A stretch of 30,289 nucleotides of DNA. It comes from Flavobacteriales bacterium UBA5692 (GTDB taxonomy: Bacteria; Bacteroidota; Bacteroidia; Flavobacteriales_D; Sanyastnellaceae). The notes under the pieces are model-generated. The model was not told where the DNA came from. It saw nothing but the letters and a program-made list of their open reading frames with translations, and searched no databases. The stretch spans positions 1 through 30,289 of the forward strand of contig DIHQ01000056.1 of NCBI GenBank assembly GCA_002420235.1, in the 5' to 3' direction. Of this stretch, positions 23,557 through 30,289 are shown one piece after another; position 1 is the stretch's first letter; every line of letters starts with the position of its first letter. A program made the translations under genes and the position numbers.

Positions 23557-24276
23557 ATGGCTATTTCGAAAGTAGTAAAAGGAAGTGCGGAAGCCTGCAA
23601 AGGTGTGCAATCAGGCATGACACTCATGCTCGGCGGTTTCGGCTTGTGCGGTATCCCTGAGTGTAGCATCGCGGAATTGGTACGGATGGAGGTAAAAGAT
23701 TTGACCTGCATTTCAAATAACGCGGGGGTGGACGATTTTGGGTTGGGCCTTCTCCTTCAAAAACGTCAAATCCGCAAAATGATCAGCTCCTACGTCGGTG
23801 AAAACGACGAGTTTGAGCGACAGATGCTAAATGGTGATTTGGAAGTGGATTTGATTCCTCAAGGCTCCCTTGCTGAACGCTGCCGTGCAGGGGGTGCAGG
23901 GATTCCCGCATTCTACACGCCCGCTGGTTTTGGAACTGAGGTAGCAAATGGAAAGGAAGTTCGTGATTTCAATGGAAAGCCCCATGTTTTGGAAAGCGCC
24001 TTGACTGCAGACGTCGCCTTCGTTAAAGCTTGGAAGGGGGATAAAGCAGGCAATTTGATTTTTAAGGCAACCGCTCGCAACTTTAACCCCATGATGGCTA
24101 TGGCGGGTAAAATCACCATTGCTGAGGTTGAGGAATTGTTGCCGGAAGGAGCCCTTAATCCCAATGAAATTCACACTCCGGGTATTTTTGTTCAACGGAT
24201 TTTTCAGGGGGAGAATTATGACAAACGCATTGAACAGCGGACGGTCCGACCGCGTCAAATAGAATCAAACGGCTGA
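23557..24276 (+). CDS. scoA: 3-oxoacid CoA-transferase subunit A
   Basis: The 239-residue product is subunit A of a two-subunit succinyl-CoA:3-ketoacid CoA-transferase (family I), which moves CoA from succinyl-CoA to acetoacetate or a similar acid. Seen: GMTLMLGGFGLCGIPE (N-terminal glycine-rich signature), SNNAGVDDFGLGLLL, MISSYVGEN, TPAGFGTEVANGKE and a segment FVKAWKGDKAGNL, all characteristic of subunit A. The frame is open from a TTG at 23518 inside the PBP1A gene, but the ATG at 23557 gives the normal N terminus. It begins 13 bases after PBP1A, so it is likely transcribed with it, although the functions are unrelated; subunit B follows 3 bases after its stop. Acetoacetate and 3-oxoadipate CoA-transferases share these motifs, so the acid substrate is open. 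Confidence 0.93.
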   Translation: MAISKVVKGSAEACKGVQSGMTLMLGGFGLCGIPECSIAELVRMEVKDLTCISNNAGVDDFGLGLLLQKRQIRKMISSYVGENDEFERQMLNGDLEVDLIPQGSLAERCRAGGAGIPAFYTPAGFGTEVANGKEVRDFNGKPHVLESALTADVAFVKAWKGDKAGNLIFKATARNFNPMMAMAGKITIAEVEELLPEGALNPNEIHTPGIFVQRIFQGENYDKRIEQRTVRPRQIESNG

Positions 24277-24279
24277 ACC

Positions 24280-24936
24280 ATGCTTGATAAAAATGGAATT
24301 GCGCAACGGATCGCGCAGGAAGTGCGGGATCGATGGTATGTCAATCTCGGTATTGGCATCCCCACCCTCGTCGCCAACTACATTCCGGACGGCATGGATG
24401 TGGAGTTTCAATCCGAAAATGGCATTCTCGGGATGGGGCCTTTTCCTATGGACGGTGATGAAGATGCAGATTTGATTAATGCAGGAAAGCAGACCATTAC
24501 CGCCATGCCCGGCGCAGTCTATTTTGACAGTGCGACATCATTCGCCATGATCCGTGGTCAACACGTTCAACTCACGGTCCTCGGAGCTATGGAAGTGGCA
24601 CAGAACGGCGACATCGCCAATTGGAAAATTCCGGGTAAAATGGTCAAGGGTATGGGTGGTGCCATGGATCTCGTCGCCAGTGCTGAAAATATCATCGTTG
24701 CGATGATGCACACGAATCGCGCTGGTGACTCCAAACTGCTGAAGGCTTGTTCATTGCCGTTGACCGGCGTTGGATGCGTGAAGCGGGTTGTCACCAACCT
24801 TGCAGTGCTCGACATCCAGGGCGGAGCGTTTCACCTTGTCGAGCGAGCACCGGGTGTGTCAGTCGATGAAATCATCGCCGCGACCGACGGAACTTTGGTC
24901 GTGCCGGACGATGTGCCGGAGATGCAGATTAGCTGA
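24280..24936 (+). CDS. scoB: 3-oxoacid CoA-transferase subunit B
   Basis: The 218-residue product is the catalytic partner of scoA. Seen: VNLGIGIPTLVANYIP (residues 21-36) and the SENG catalytic motif in FQSENGILGMG with active-site glutamate E46, which forms the glutamyl-CoA thioester; later GAMEVAQNGDIANWKIPGKM and AMDLVASAENI-type sequence fit the family. Length matches subunit B (about 215-220). The gene is separated from scoA by 3 bases, so the subunits are surely cotranscribed. It overlaps the convergent gltX end by 8 bases (24929-24936). With succinate dehydrogenase elsewhere in the window, the enzyme could feed ketoacid carbon into the citric acid cycle, but nothing links them directly here. 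Confidence 0.94.
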   Translation: MLDKNGIAQRIAQEVRDRWYVNLGIGIPTLVANYIPDGMDVEFQSENGILGMGPFPMDGDEDADLINAGKQTITAMPGAVYFDSATSFAMIRGQHVQLTVLGAMEVAQNGDIANWKIPGKMVKGMGGAMDLVASAENIIVAMMHTNRAGDSKLLKACSLPLTGVGCVKRVVTNLAVLDIQGGAFHLVERAPGVSVDEIIAATDGTLVVPDDVPEMQIS

Positions 24937-26440
24937 GGGCGGCTACCCCTTTTTCAAGACGGTGCAGTGTGGCTTTTTTACCTATAAAGGTTGCAAAATC
25001 AAACATCGAGGGGCCGCCTCCGGTTCCGGTAAGCACCAAACGAAATTGTGGTAAAACGGCGCCGAACCCAAGTTCACGGGCCTCTAAAAACCCTTTAAAT
25101 TCTCGTTCTATCGTTGCTGAGTCGAACGAGTCAATGCCGCGTAGAACTTCTGCAAGTTCCTTGAGGTAATCAGCGGTTTCGGGCCTCCACTTTTTGCGTA
25201 CTACCTTCTCATCGTATGAGTCTGGGGCGGTAAAAAGGTATTTTTTAGCAGGTATTTCATGAAGGAATTGAACACGCTCGAGGAACATATCCAACACGGC
25301 CTGGCACTGTGGGTCCGACCACGATTCCATTTTGCCTTCAGCAGCAGATTTGAGGGGCAAGACCCACCGGTTGGTATCCCCTTTGCGGAGGTACTGTTCA
25401 TTGAACCAGAGGGCTTTCTCGGGATTGAATCTCGCTCCTGCCTTTACCACACGTTTGAGGTTGAATGCTTCTGCGGCTTCTTCAAGGGTGTACAATTCCT
25501 CTTCGTTCCCGCCGCTCCAACCCAATAAAAGAATCATATTGATAAAGGCCTCAGGTAAATACCCCTGTTCCCGGTAACCCATTGAGGTGTCTCCGGTTAA
25601 TGGGTCGTTCCATTCCAAAGGGAAAATTGGGAATTGGCCTGTGTCGGCATCTCGCTTGCTGAGCTTTCCGTTACCAGTGGGTTTCAGAATGAGCGGCAAA
25701 TGAGCAAACTTTGGTACAGGCCATCCGAAGGCGTCGTACAAAAGTACGTGCAGTGGGGTGCTGGGTAACCACTCTTCGCCACGGATGACGTGGCTGATTT
25801 CCATGTGATGATCGTCGATTACGTTAGCGAGGTGGTACGTCGGAAAACCATCTGTTTTCATTAGGACTTTGTCGTCAAGTACGTGCGTGGAAACACGTAT
25901 TTCGCCGCGTATTTCGTCCTGCACGAGCACTTCCTGCGCCGAATCTGGCATTTTGAATCGGACCGTATAGGGGTGGCCGGCGGCTTCGAGTTGTTCAACC
26001 TCTTCCGAAGACAAGGAGAGTGAATTTCGCATGCTCATGCGGGTAGTAGAATCGTATTGCCACACCGCTCCTTTGGCTCCCGATCGCTTTGCTGTTATGG
26101 ACTCAGGGGTATCAAATGCTTTATAGGCGGCACCGCTGTTGATTAAGCGTTGAATTTCACGTTGGTACAAATCGCTGCGTTCAGACTGTCGGTAGGGGCC
26201 ATATTCTCCTCCGGCTTTACCCCCTTCTTCAGGTACAATTCCGCACCAATCCAATGCCTCCTGGATGTAGGTTTCAGCTCCATCAACAAAACGAGTTTGG
26301 TCCGTGTCTTCAATCCGAAGGATGAATGTTCCTCCGTGTTTTTTGGCAAATAGATAGTTGTATAGAGCTGTGCGAACCCCGCCCATGTGCAGCGGGCCAG
26401 TCGGACTTGGTGCAAATCGAACGCGTATGGAATGGCTCAT
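24929..26440 (-). CDS. gltX: glutamate--tRNA ligase
   Basis: The 503-residue product is a class I aminoacyl-tRNA synthetase charging tRNA-Glu. Seen: the HIGH-equivalent APSPTGPLHMGG (residues 10-21, HMGG at 18-21), the KMSKS-equivalent KLSKR (259-263), and a C-terminal alpha-helical anticodon-binding half from about residue 340. Length matches the family. A TTG at 26455 extends the frame by five codons, but the ATG at 26440 gives the normal SHSIRVRFAPSPTG start. Its end overlaps the convergent scoB by 8 bases. Whether it discriminates against tRNA-Gln cannot be decided here. A TATCTTTA octamer about 25 bases upstream of the start may be its -7 box. Confidence 0.97.
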   Translation of the reverse strand: MSHSIRVRFAPSPTGPLHMGGVRTALYNYLFAKKHGGTFILRIEDTDQTRFVDGAETYIQEALDWCGIVPEEGGKAGGEYGPYRQSERSDLYQREIQRLINSGAAYKAFDTPESITAKRSGAKGAVWQYDSTTRMSMRNSLSLSSEEVEQLEAAGHPYTVRFKMPDSAQEVLVQDEIRGEIRVSTHVLDDKVLMKTDGFPTYHLANVIDDHHMEISHVIRGEEWLPSTPLHVLLYDAFGWPVPKFAHLPLILKPTGNGKLSKRDADTGQFPIFPLEWNDPLTGDTSMGYREQGYLPEAFINMILLLGWSGGNEEELYTLEEAAEAFNLKRVVKAGARFNPEKALWFNEQYLRKGDTNRWVLPLKSAAEGKMESWSDPQCQAVLDMFLERVQFLHEIPAKKYLFTAPDSYDEKVVRKKWRPETADYLKELAEVLRGIDSFDSATIEREFKGFLEARELGFGAVLPQFRLVLTGTGGGPSMFDFATFIGKKATLHRLEKGVAALS

Positions 26441-26464
26441 GGCAATGGTATTCAATGCGGTGCG

Positions 26465-26472
26465 TAAAGATA
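26465..26472 (-). promoter_or_regulatory. candidate -7 promoter box of gltX
   Basis: The minus strand reads TATCTTTA, matching TAnnTTTG at 7 of 8 positions, 24 bases before the gltX ATG. The same octamer sits upstream of sdhC on the other strand. No TTG occurs at the expected 17-23 base spacing, so the call is weak. Confidence 0.3.
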
Positions 26473-26592
26473 GGTTCCAATTTGAAGGGGGTGCGCGTGC
26501 AAATTGTTCCAGGACAGAACTGAATCAAGGCGTTGCAGATACGGCTGAGGGAGTAAAGCCTGCCCATGTTTGTCAGCAGAACGTTTAAACAA

Positions 26593-26946
26593 ATGAATGC
26601 ATTGAGAAACAAGGTCCAACTGATTGGGCGACTCGGGAAAGATCCCGAATTGATGAGCTTCGATGAAGGCAAGGTGAAATGTGCCTTTCCTGTAGCGACC
26701 AACGAATCATTCCGCAATGGTGAAGGTGAGCGTGTAGAGCGCACCCAGTGGCATGACGTGGTCATGTGGGGTGCGCTTGCGGAGATAGCGGGTCAATACT
26801 TGAAAAAGGGTGCAGAGGTTGCCATCGAAGGTCGGTTGGCTTACCGAACATACGAGGATTCGGAAGGGCACACGCGGTATGTGACTGAGGTAGTGGCTGC
26901 TGAGATGCTGCTGCTTGACCGAAAACCGGAATTGGATATGAGCTGA
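26593..26946 (+). CDS. ssb: single-stranded DNA-binding protein, short form
   Basis: The 117-residue product is one OB fold of the SSB family: NKVQLIGRLGKDPEL (residues 6-20), the THWxx-like RTQWHDVVMWGALAEIA, YLKKGAEVAIEGRL and YVTEVVAAEMLLLDRK. It binds single-stranded DNA as an oligomer. The gene ends right after the fold (PELDMS), without the long disordered linker and acidic tip (DDDIPF-type) that recruits partner proteins in replicative SSBs. It may therefore be an accessory SSB, with the main one elsewhere; that is inference. The frame is open from an ATG at 26566, but I choose 26593 because SSB proteins begin just before this conserved strand. Divergent from gltX. A strong hairpin terminator follows 5 bases after the stop. 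Confidence 0.92.
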   Translation: MNALRNKVQLIGRLGKDPELMSFDEGKVKCAFPVATNESFRNGEGERVERTQWHDVVMWGALAEIAGQYLKKGAEVAIEGRLAYRTYEDSEGHTRYVTEVVAAEMLLLDRKPELDMS

Positions 26947-26951
26947 CCGAT

Positions 26952-26992
26952 TGGGGGACGATTCGAAGGTTTCGTCCCCCATTTCTTTCTTT
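26952..26992 (+). terminator. intrinsic terminator downstream of ssb
   Basis: TGGGGGACGA (26952-26961) pairs perfectly with TCGTCCCCCA (26972-26981), a 10-bp GC-rich stem with a 10-base loop, followed by the T-rich run TTTCTTTCTTT (26982-26992). It begins 6 bases after the ssb stop and separates ssb from the sdh operon. This is the only convincing intrinsic terminator that I see in the window. Confidence 0.85.
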
Positions 26993-27026
26993 GAATCCCG
27001 GTGTTTTGCAGTTCTGACACCTCACA

Positions 27027-27057
27027 TTGCCAACTGATTCCTTAATTCTTATCTTTA
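27027..27057 (+). promoter_or_regulatory. candidate Bacteroidota-type promoter of sdhCAB
   Basis: TTG at 27027-27029 is followed after 20 bases by TATCTTTA (27050-27057), a 7-of-8 match to TAnnTTTG, and the sdhC ATG lies 18 bases further on. Spacing is in the range described for the phylum. It sits between the ssb terminator and the first sdh gene, where a promoter is required. Confidence 0.45.
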
Positions 27058-27075
27058 TCATGGATTAACGTGATC

Positions 27076-27768
27076 ATGAAAAGCCCTGGAATTCTCAAAT
27101 CTTCATTGGCGAAAAAATACGTTATGGCCTTAACAGGCCTTTTTCTTTGCCTATTCTTAGCGGGTCATTTAGGCGGCAACCTTCAATTACTTCTTAAAAC
27201 CGGAGAGGAGGGCCAACAGGCATTCAACGAGTATGCCAAATTCATGACCACTTTTCCTCTGGTGAAGATTTTAAGTTATTTGACATATGCCAGCGTTTTA
27301 TTCCACGTCGTTGACGGCATTGTTCTTTCTATCCAGAACAAAAAAGCCCGATCGAGCAGGTATGTAATGGAAAAAGGGAGAGCGAATTCCAAATGGTCTA
27401 GTAGGAATATGGGAGTTTTGGGCACCATTATTCTGCTTTTTATGGTTAGCCACATGCAGTCTTTTTGGTATAAAATGCATTTTGGCGCGATGCCTGTCCA
27501 CAATGGTATAAAAGACCTTTACACAGTGGTTTTGGAGTTTTTTTCACCAACCAATTCTGTGGGCATATTTGCTGTGATTGGTTACGTTTTGGCCCAAGCC
27601 GCGTTGGCGTTTCATTTATCTCACGGCTTTCAGAGTGGCTTTCAATCGCTTGGATTAAACCATGTGAAATACAATGGTGTCATTGAAAAAGCGGGCTTTG
27701 CATTTGCGATAGTCGTGCCTACTCTTTTTGCTACGATACCGGTTTTTTTATATGTGTCCCAACTCTAA
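27076..27768 (+). CDS. sdhC: succinate dehydrogenase cytochrome b subunit
   Basis: The 230-residue product is the single-chain membrane anchor that binds two hemes b and passes electrons to or from menaquinone (the b558 type of Bacteroidota, Bacillus and epsilonproteobacteria). About five membrane helices are visible, and candidate axial histidines occur in AGHLGGN (H31), LFHVVDG (H77), VSHMQSFW (H126) and AFHLSHGF (H180, H183). The N-terminal KKYVMALTGLFLCLFL matches this family. The frame also opens at a GTG at 27070, two codons upstream; I use the ATG at 27076, which keeps the first conserved helix. sdhA follows after 11 bases. The whole unit works as complex II in the citric acid cycle or as fumarate reductase. 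Confidence 0.95.
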   Translation: MKSPGILKSSLAKKYVMALTGLFLCLFLAGHLGGNLQLLLKTGEEGQQAFNEYAKFMTTFPLVKILSYLTYASVLFHVVDGIVLSIQNKKARSSRYVMEKGRANSKWSSRNMGVLGTIILLFMVSHMQSFWYKMHFGAMPVHNGIKDLYTVVLEFFSPTNSVGIFAVIGYVLAQAALAFHLSHGFQSGFQSLGLNHVKYNGVIEKAGFAFAIVVPTLFATIPVFLYVSQL

Positions 27769-27779
27769 TTAACACTGGC

Positions 27780-29777
27780 ATGCTCGAATCAAAGATTCCC
27801 AAGGGTCCGCTAGCAGAGAAATGGACAATTCACAAGAATGAAATAAATCTTGTCAATCCGGCCAATAAGCGCCTCATTGATGTTATTATCGTTGGGACTG
27901 GCTTGGCAGGAAGTTCTGCAGCAGCGTCTTTGGCGGAAATGGGCTATAACGTAAAAGCATTCTGTTTTCAGGATTCGCCCCGCCGTGCTCACTCGATTGC
28001 TGCACAAGGCGGCATCAATGCAGCTAAAAACTATCAAAATGATGGTGATTCTGTTTATCGTTTATTCTATGACACAATTAAAGGAGGGGATTACCGCAGT
28101 CGAGAAGCCAACGTGCACAGGTTGGCAGAAGTGTCAACAAGTATCATTGACCAATGTGTAGCCCAAGGAGTCCCCTTTGCGAGAGAATACGGCGGACTTC
28201 TCGATAATCGAAGCTTTGGTGGTGTTCAAGTGTCCCGAACGTTCTATGCCAAGGGTCAGACAGGTCAGCAACTTCTGTTAGGAGCTTACTCTGCACTGAG
28301 CCGTCAAATTTCAAAGGGTAAGGTGGACATGTTTACGCGTCATGAGATGATGGATATCGTCATTGTAGACGGAAAATGCCGTGGCATAATTGCTCGAAAC
28401 CTTCTCAACGGCGAATTGGAACGTCATTCGGCGCATGCCGTTGTGCTTGCTACAGGGGGCTACGGAAACGTATTTTTCTTGAGCACCAATGCTATGGGGT
28501 CTAATGTTTCTGCTGCATGGAAAGCCCATAGAAAAGGGGCTTACATGGCGAACCCTTCATTCACGCAGATTCACCCGACATGCATTCCAGTTTCGGGAGA
28601 GCACCAGTCAAAACTGACCTTGATGTCCGAATCCTTGCGCAATGACGGTCGCATCTGGGTCCCCGCCAAAAAAGAGGATGCTGAAGCAATTCAGAAAGGA
28701 ACCATGCGTGCAAACGAAATTCAAGAAGAGGATCGAGATTACTATCTCGAGCGACGTTATCCTGCATTTGGAAATTTGGTGCCTCGGGATGTGGCCTCTC
28801 GCGCTGCCAAGGAACGTTGTGATGCGGGTTTCGGGGTCAACGAAACAGGGGAAGCAGTTTTCCTGGATTACGCAAGTGCCATTCAGCGCTATGGGAATAC
28901 AGAAGCGAACATTCGCGGATTGAGTAATCCATCGGAGGCTGAAGTTACCAAACTGGGAAAGGAAGTCGTCAAGGCGAAATATGGCAACCTGTTTGACATG
29001 TACAAACAGATAGCTGCTGATGATCCATACGAGACTCCGATGAAAATATACCCTGCAGTGCACTACACAATGGGAGGGCTTTGGGTTGACTACAACCTGA
29101 TGACCACGGTTCCAGGTCTGTACGCAGCTGGGGAGGCCAACTTTTCAGATCACGGAGCAAATCGCCTTGGTGCCTCGGCACTTATGCAAGGCTTAGCAGA
29201 TGGATACTTCGTCCTGCCATATACCATCGGAGACTATCTCGCAAGCGATATACGTACGGGGGAAGTCTCATCGAATTCACCTGAATTCGTGGCAGCTGAA
29301 AAGGCCGTAAAAGACCAGATTGACCGCATTATAAAAAATAAAGGCTCCAAGCCGGTCGATGATTTTCATCGTCGACTGGGCCGCATAATGTGGAATGAAT
29401 GTGGGATGTCTCGCAACAAACCTGATCTTGAGCAAGCAATTTCCAATATTCGAGACATCCGAAAAGAATTTTACCGAGACGTGCGTGTTCCTGGCAAAGC
29501 AAATGAGTTCAATCCAGAATTGGACAAAGCATGCAGGGTTGCTGATTTATTGGAGTTAGGAGAGTTGATGTGTAAAGATGCTTTAGCTCGAAATGAATCG
29601 TGTGGAGGTCACTTCCGAGAAGAGTATCAAACGGCTGAGGGGGAAGCGCTGCGAGATGACGAAAGCTACACTTTCGTTTCCGCATGGGAGTATACAGGGG
29701 ACCCAAGCGAATCGACCTTACACAAGGAAGATTTGATTTTCGAAAATGTCGAGTTGAAACAACGGAGCTATAAATAG
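27780..29777 (+). CDS. sdhA: succinate dehydrogenase/fumarate reductase flavoprotein subunit
   Basis: The 665-residue product oxidises succinate to fumarate with covalently bound FAD. Seen: the dinucleotide-binding loop VIIVGTGLAGSSAAASLAEMG (about 35-55), the FAD-attachment histidine in RRAHSIAAQGGINAA (H71), the substrate loop region TQIHPTCIPVSGEH, the general-acid area ERRYPAFGNLVPRDVASRAA, and AANFSDHGANRLGASALMQG-type C-terminal FAD contacts (here GEANFSDHGANRLG). Length and order match the Bacteroidota/b558-type subunit, longer than the E. coli SdhA. It starts at an ATG 11 bases after sdhC; sdhB begins 9 bases after its stop. No anomaly is seen. Confidence 0.97.
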   Translation: MLESKIPKGPLAEKWTIHKNEINLVNPANKRLIDVIIVGTGLAGSSAAASLAEMGYNVKAFCFQDSPRRAHSIAAQGGINAAKNYQNDGDSVYRLFYDTIKGGDYRSREANVHRLAEVSTSIIDQCVAQGVPFAREYGGLLDNRSFGGVQVSRTFYAKGQTGQQLLLGAYSALSRQISKGKVDMFTRHEMMDIVIVDGKCRGIIARNLLNGELERHSAHAVVLATGGYGNVFFLSTNAMGSNVSAAWKAHRKGAYMANPSFTQIHPTCIPVSGEHQSKLTLMSESLRNDGRIWVPAKKEDAEAIQKGTMRANEIQEEDRDYYLERRYPAFGNLVPRDVASRAAKERCDAGFGVNETGEAVFLDYASAIQRYGNTEANIRGLSNPSEAEVTKLGKEVVKAKYGNLFDMYKQIAADDPYETPMKIYPAVHYTMGGLWVDYNLMTTVPGLYAAGEANFSDHGANRLGASALMQGLADGYFVLPYTIGDYLASDIRTGEVSSNSPEFVAAEKAVKDQIDRIIKNKGSKPVDDFHRRLGRIMWNECGMSRNKPDLEQAISNIRDIRKEFYRDVRVPGKANEFNPELDKACRVADLLELGELMCKDALARNESCGGHFREEYQTAEGEALRDDESYTFVSAWEYTGDPSESTLHKEDLIFENVELKQRSYK

Positions 29778-29786
29778 AAGATCGCC

Positions 29787-30289
29787 ATGGATTTGACATT
29801 AAAAATATGGCGGCAGGATGGTCCAGCGGATAAGGGCCGGATTGCATCTTACCCTGTTACCGGGGTTTCGCCGGACATGTCGTTCTTGGAAATGATGGAC
29901 ATGTTGAATGATCAAATCATCCGAGACGGGGGCGATCCCGTGGCTTTTGACCACGATTGCCGCGAAGGAATTTGTGGTATGTGCTCTATGTTTATCAATG
30001 GGGAGGCCCATGGCCCCAATCGAGGAGTGACGACGTGTCAATTACACATGCGTTCTTTCGAGGATGGTGAAACTATCACTATTGAGCCTTGGCGTGCGTC
30101 GGCCTTCCCTGTCGTTAAGGACTTGGCCGTTGATCGGAGCGCCTTCGACCGGGTTATCCAAGCCGGGGGATACATTTCGGTGAACACATCCGGCGAGACC
30201 TTGGATGCGAATGCAATTCCCATTCCTAAGGCCCAAGCAGACGATGCGTTTAATGCTGCCACATGCATAGGCTGTGGCGCTTGTGTTGC
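29787..30289 (+). CDS. sdhB: succinate dehydrogenase/fumarate reductase iron-sulfur subunit, truncated by window edge
   Basis: The 167 residues visible start with an ATG at 29787 and continue in frame to the right edge. Seen: the [2Fe-2S] ligands C58, C63, C66 and C84 (DCREGICGMCS and TTC) and the first three cysteines of the next cluster, CIGCGAC (C160, C163, C166). The protein relays electrons from FAD to heme and quinone. Family length is about 240-250 residues, so some 80 are missing. It is the last visible gene of sdhCAB. Confidence 0.96.
   Translation, partial: MDLTLKIWRQDGPADKGRIASYPVTGVSPDMSFLEMMDMLNDQIIRDGGDPVAFDHDCREGICGMCSMFINGEAHGPNRGVTTCQLHMRSFEDGETITIEPWRASAFPVVKDLAVDRSAFDRVIQAGGYISVNTSGETLDANAIPIPKAQADDAFNAATCIGCGACV

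Noticed and set aside
23827..24258. 143-codon antisense open frame opposite scoA.
   Set aside because: Shadow of the real coding strand with no recognisable domain.
1..30289. Search for CRISPR arrays, tRNAs, insertion sequences, toxin-antitoxin pairs and phage genes, and for a new multi-gene defence or metabolic system.
   Set aside because: No direct-repeat arrays, cloverleaf-like sequences, transposase or phage motifs were seen; genes fit ordinary core and envelope functions.

Overview
The window reads as a chromosomal segment of a Bacteroidota bacterium, most likely an aquatic Flavobacteriales-type lineage; the family cannot be fixed from sequence alone. Four things point there: a secreted giant protein ending in a CHU_C-type gliding-motility/type IX secretion C-terminal domain; a membrane protein joining a Bacteroidota HU-CCDC81-like domain to a SPOR domain; the single-chain diheme-type succinate dehydrogenase cytochrome b subunit followed by sdhA and sdhB; and several upstream regions with octamers resembling the Bacteroidota -7 box TAnnTTTG instead of sigma70 boxes or clear Shine-Dalgarno sequences. 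Genes are packed tightly, no gap exceeds about 155 bases, and I see no tRNA, rRNA, CRISPR array, insertion sequence or phage gene.

Layout. 1-1591: a left-truncated Cys/Met-metabolism PLP enzyme and a divergent Lrp/AsnC regulator share a 120-base region holding a perfect 12-bp palindrome. 1597-4316 (minus): glyS and pgk with an ATGA overlap. 4384-11188 (plus): gpsA, a 1339-residue secreted adhesin-like protein, the HU/SPOR membrane protein and a HAD hydrolase. 11185-17083 (minus): a TonB-dependent receptor, kdsB, a lipoprotein oligopeptidase B and a small protein of unknown function, closely spaced like one operon. 17178-18245 (plus): dprA. 18242-20942 (minus): rseP and a CPA1-like cation/proton antiporter. 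21072-24936 (plus): a class A penicillin-binding protein followed closely by the two subunits of a 3-oxoacid CoA-transferase. 24929-26440 (minus): gltX. 26593-26946 (plus): a short single-stranded-DNA-binding protein with a clear intrinsic terminator. 27076-30289 (plus): sdhC-sdhA-sdhB, the last cut by the window edge.

Functionally this is mostly core metabolism and cell-envelope biology: translation (glyS, gltX), glycolysis and lipid backbone supply (pgk, gpsA), respiration (sdhCAB), ketoacid activation (scoAB), peptidoglycan and LPS synthesis (PBP1A, kdsB), envelope proteolysis (rseP, lipoprotein oligopeptidase B), nutrient uptake (TonB receptor) and DNA handling (dprA, ssb). I do not see a coherent new multi-gene system. 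The most distinctive items are a four-cysteine, zinc-ribbon-like insert inside PBP1A, the HU-TM-SPOR architecture, a predicted outer-membrane lipoprotein form of oligopeptidase B, altered signature residues in KdsB and the antiporter, and the palindrome with extra half-sites between the PLP enzyme and its likely Lrp regulator.
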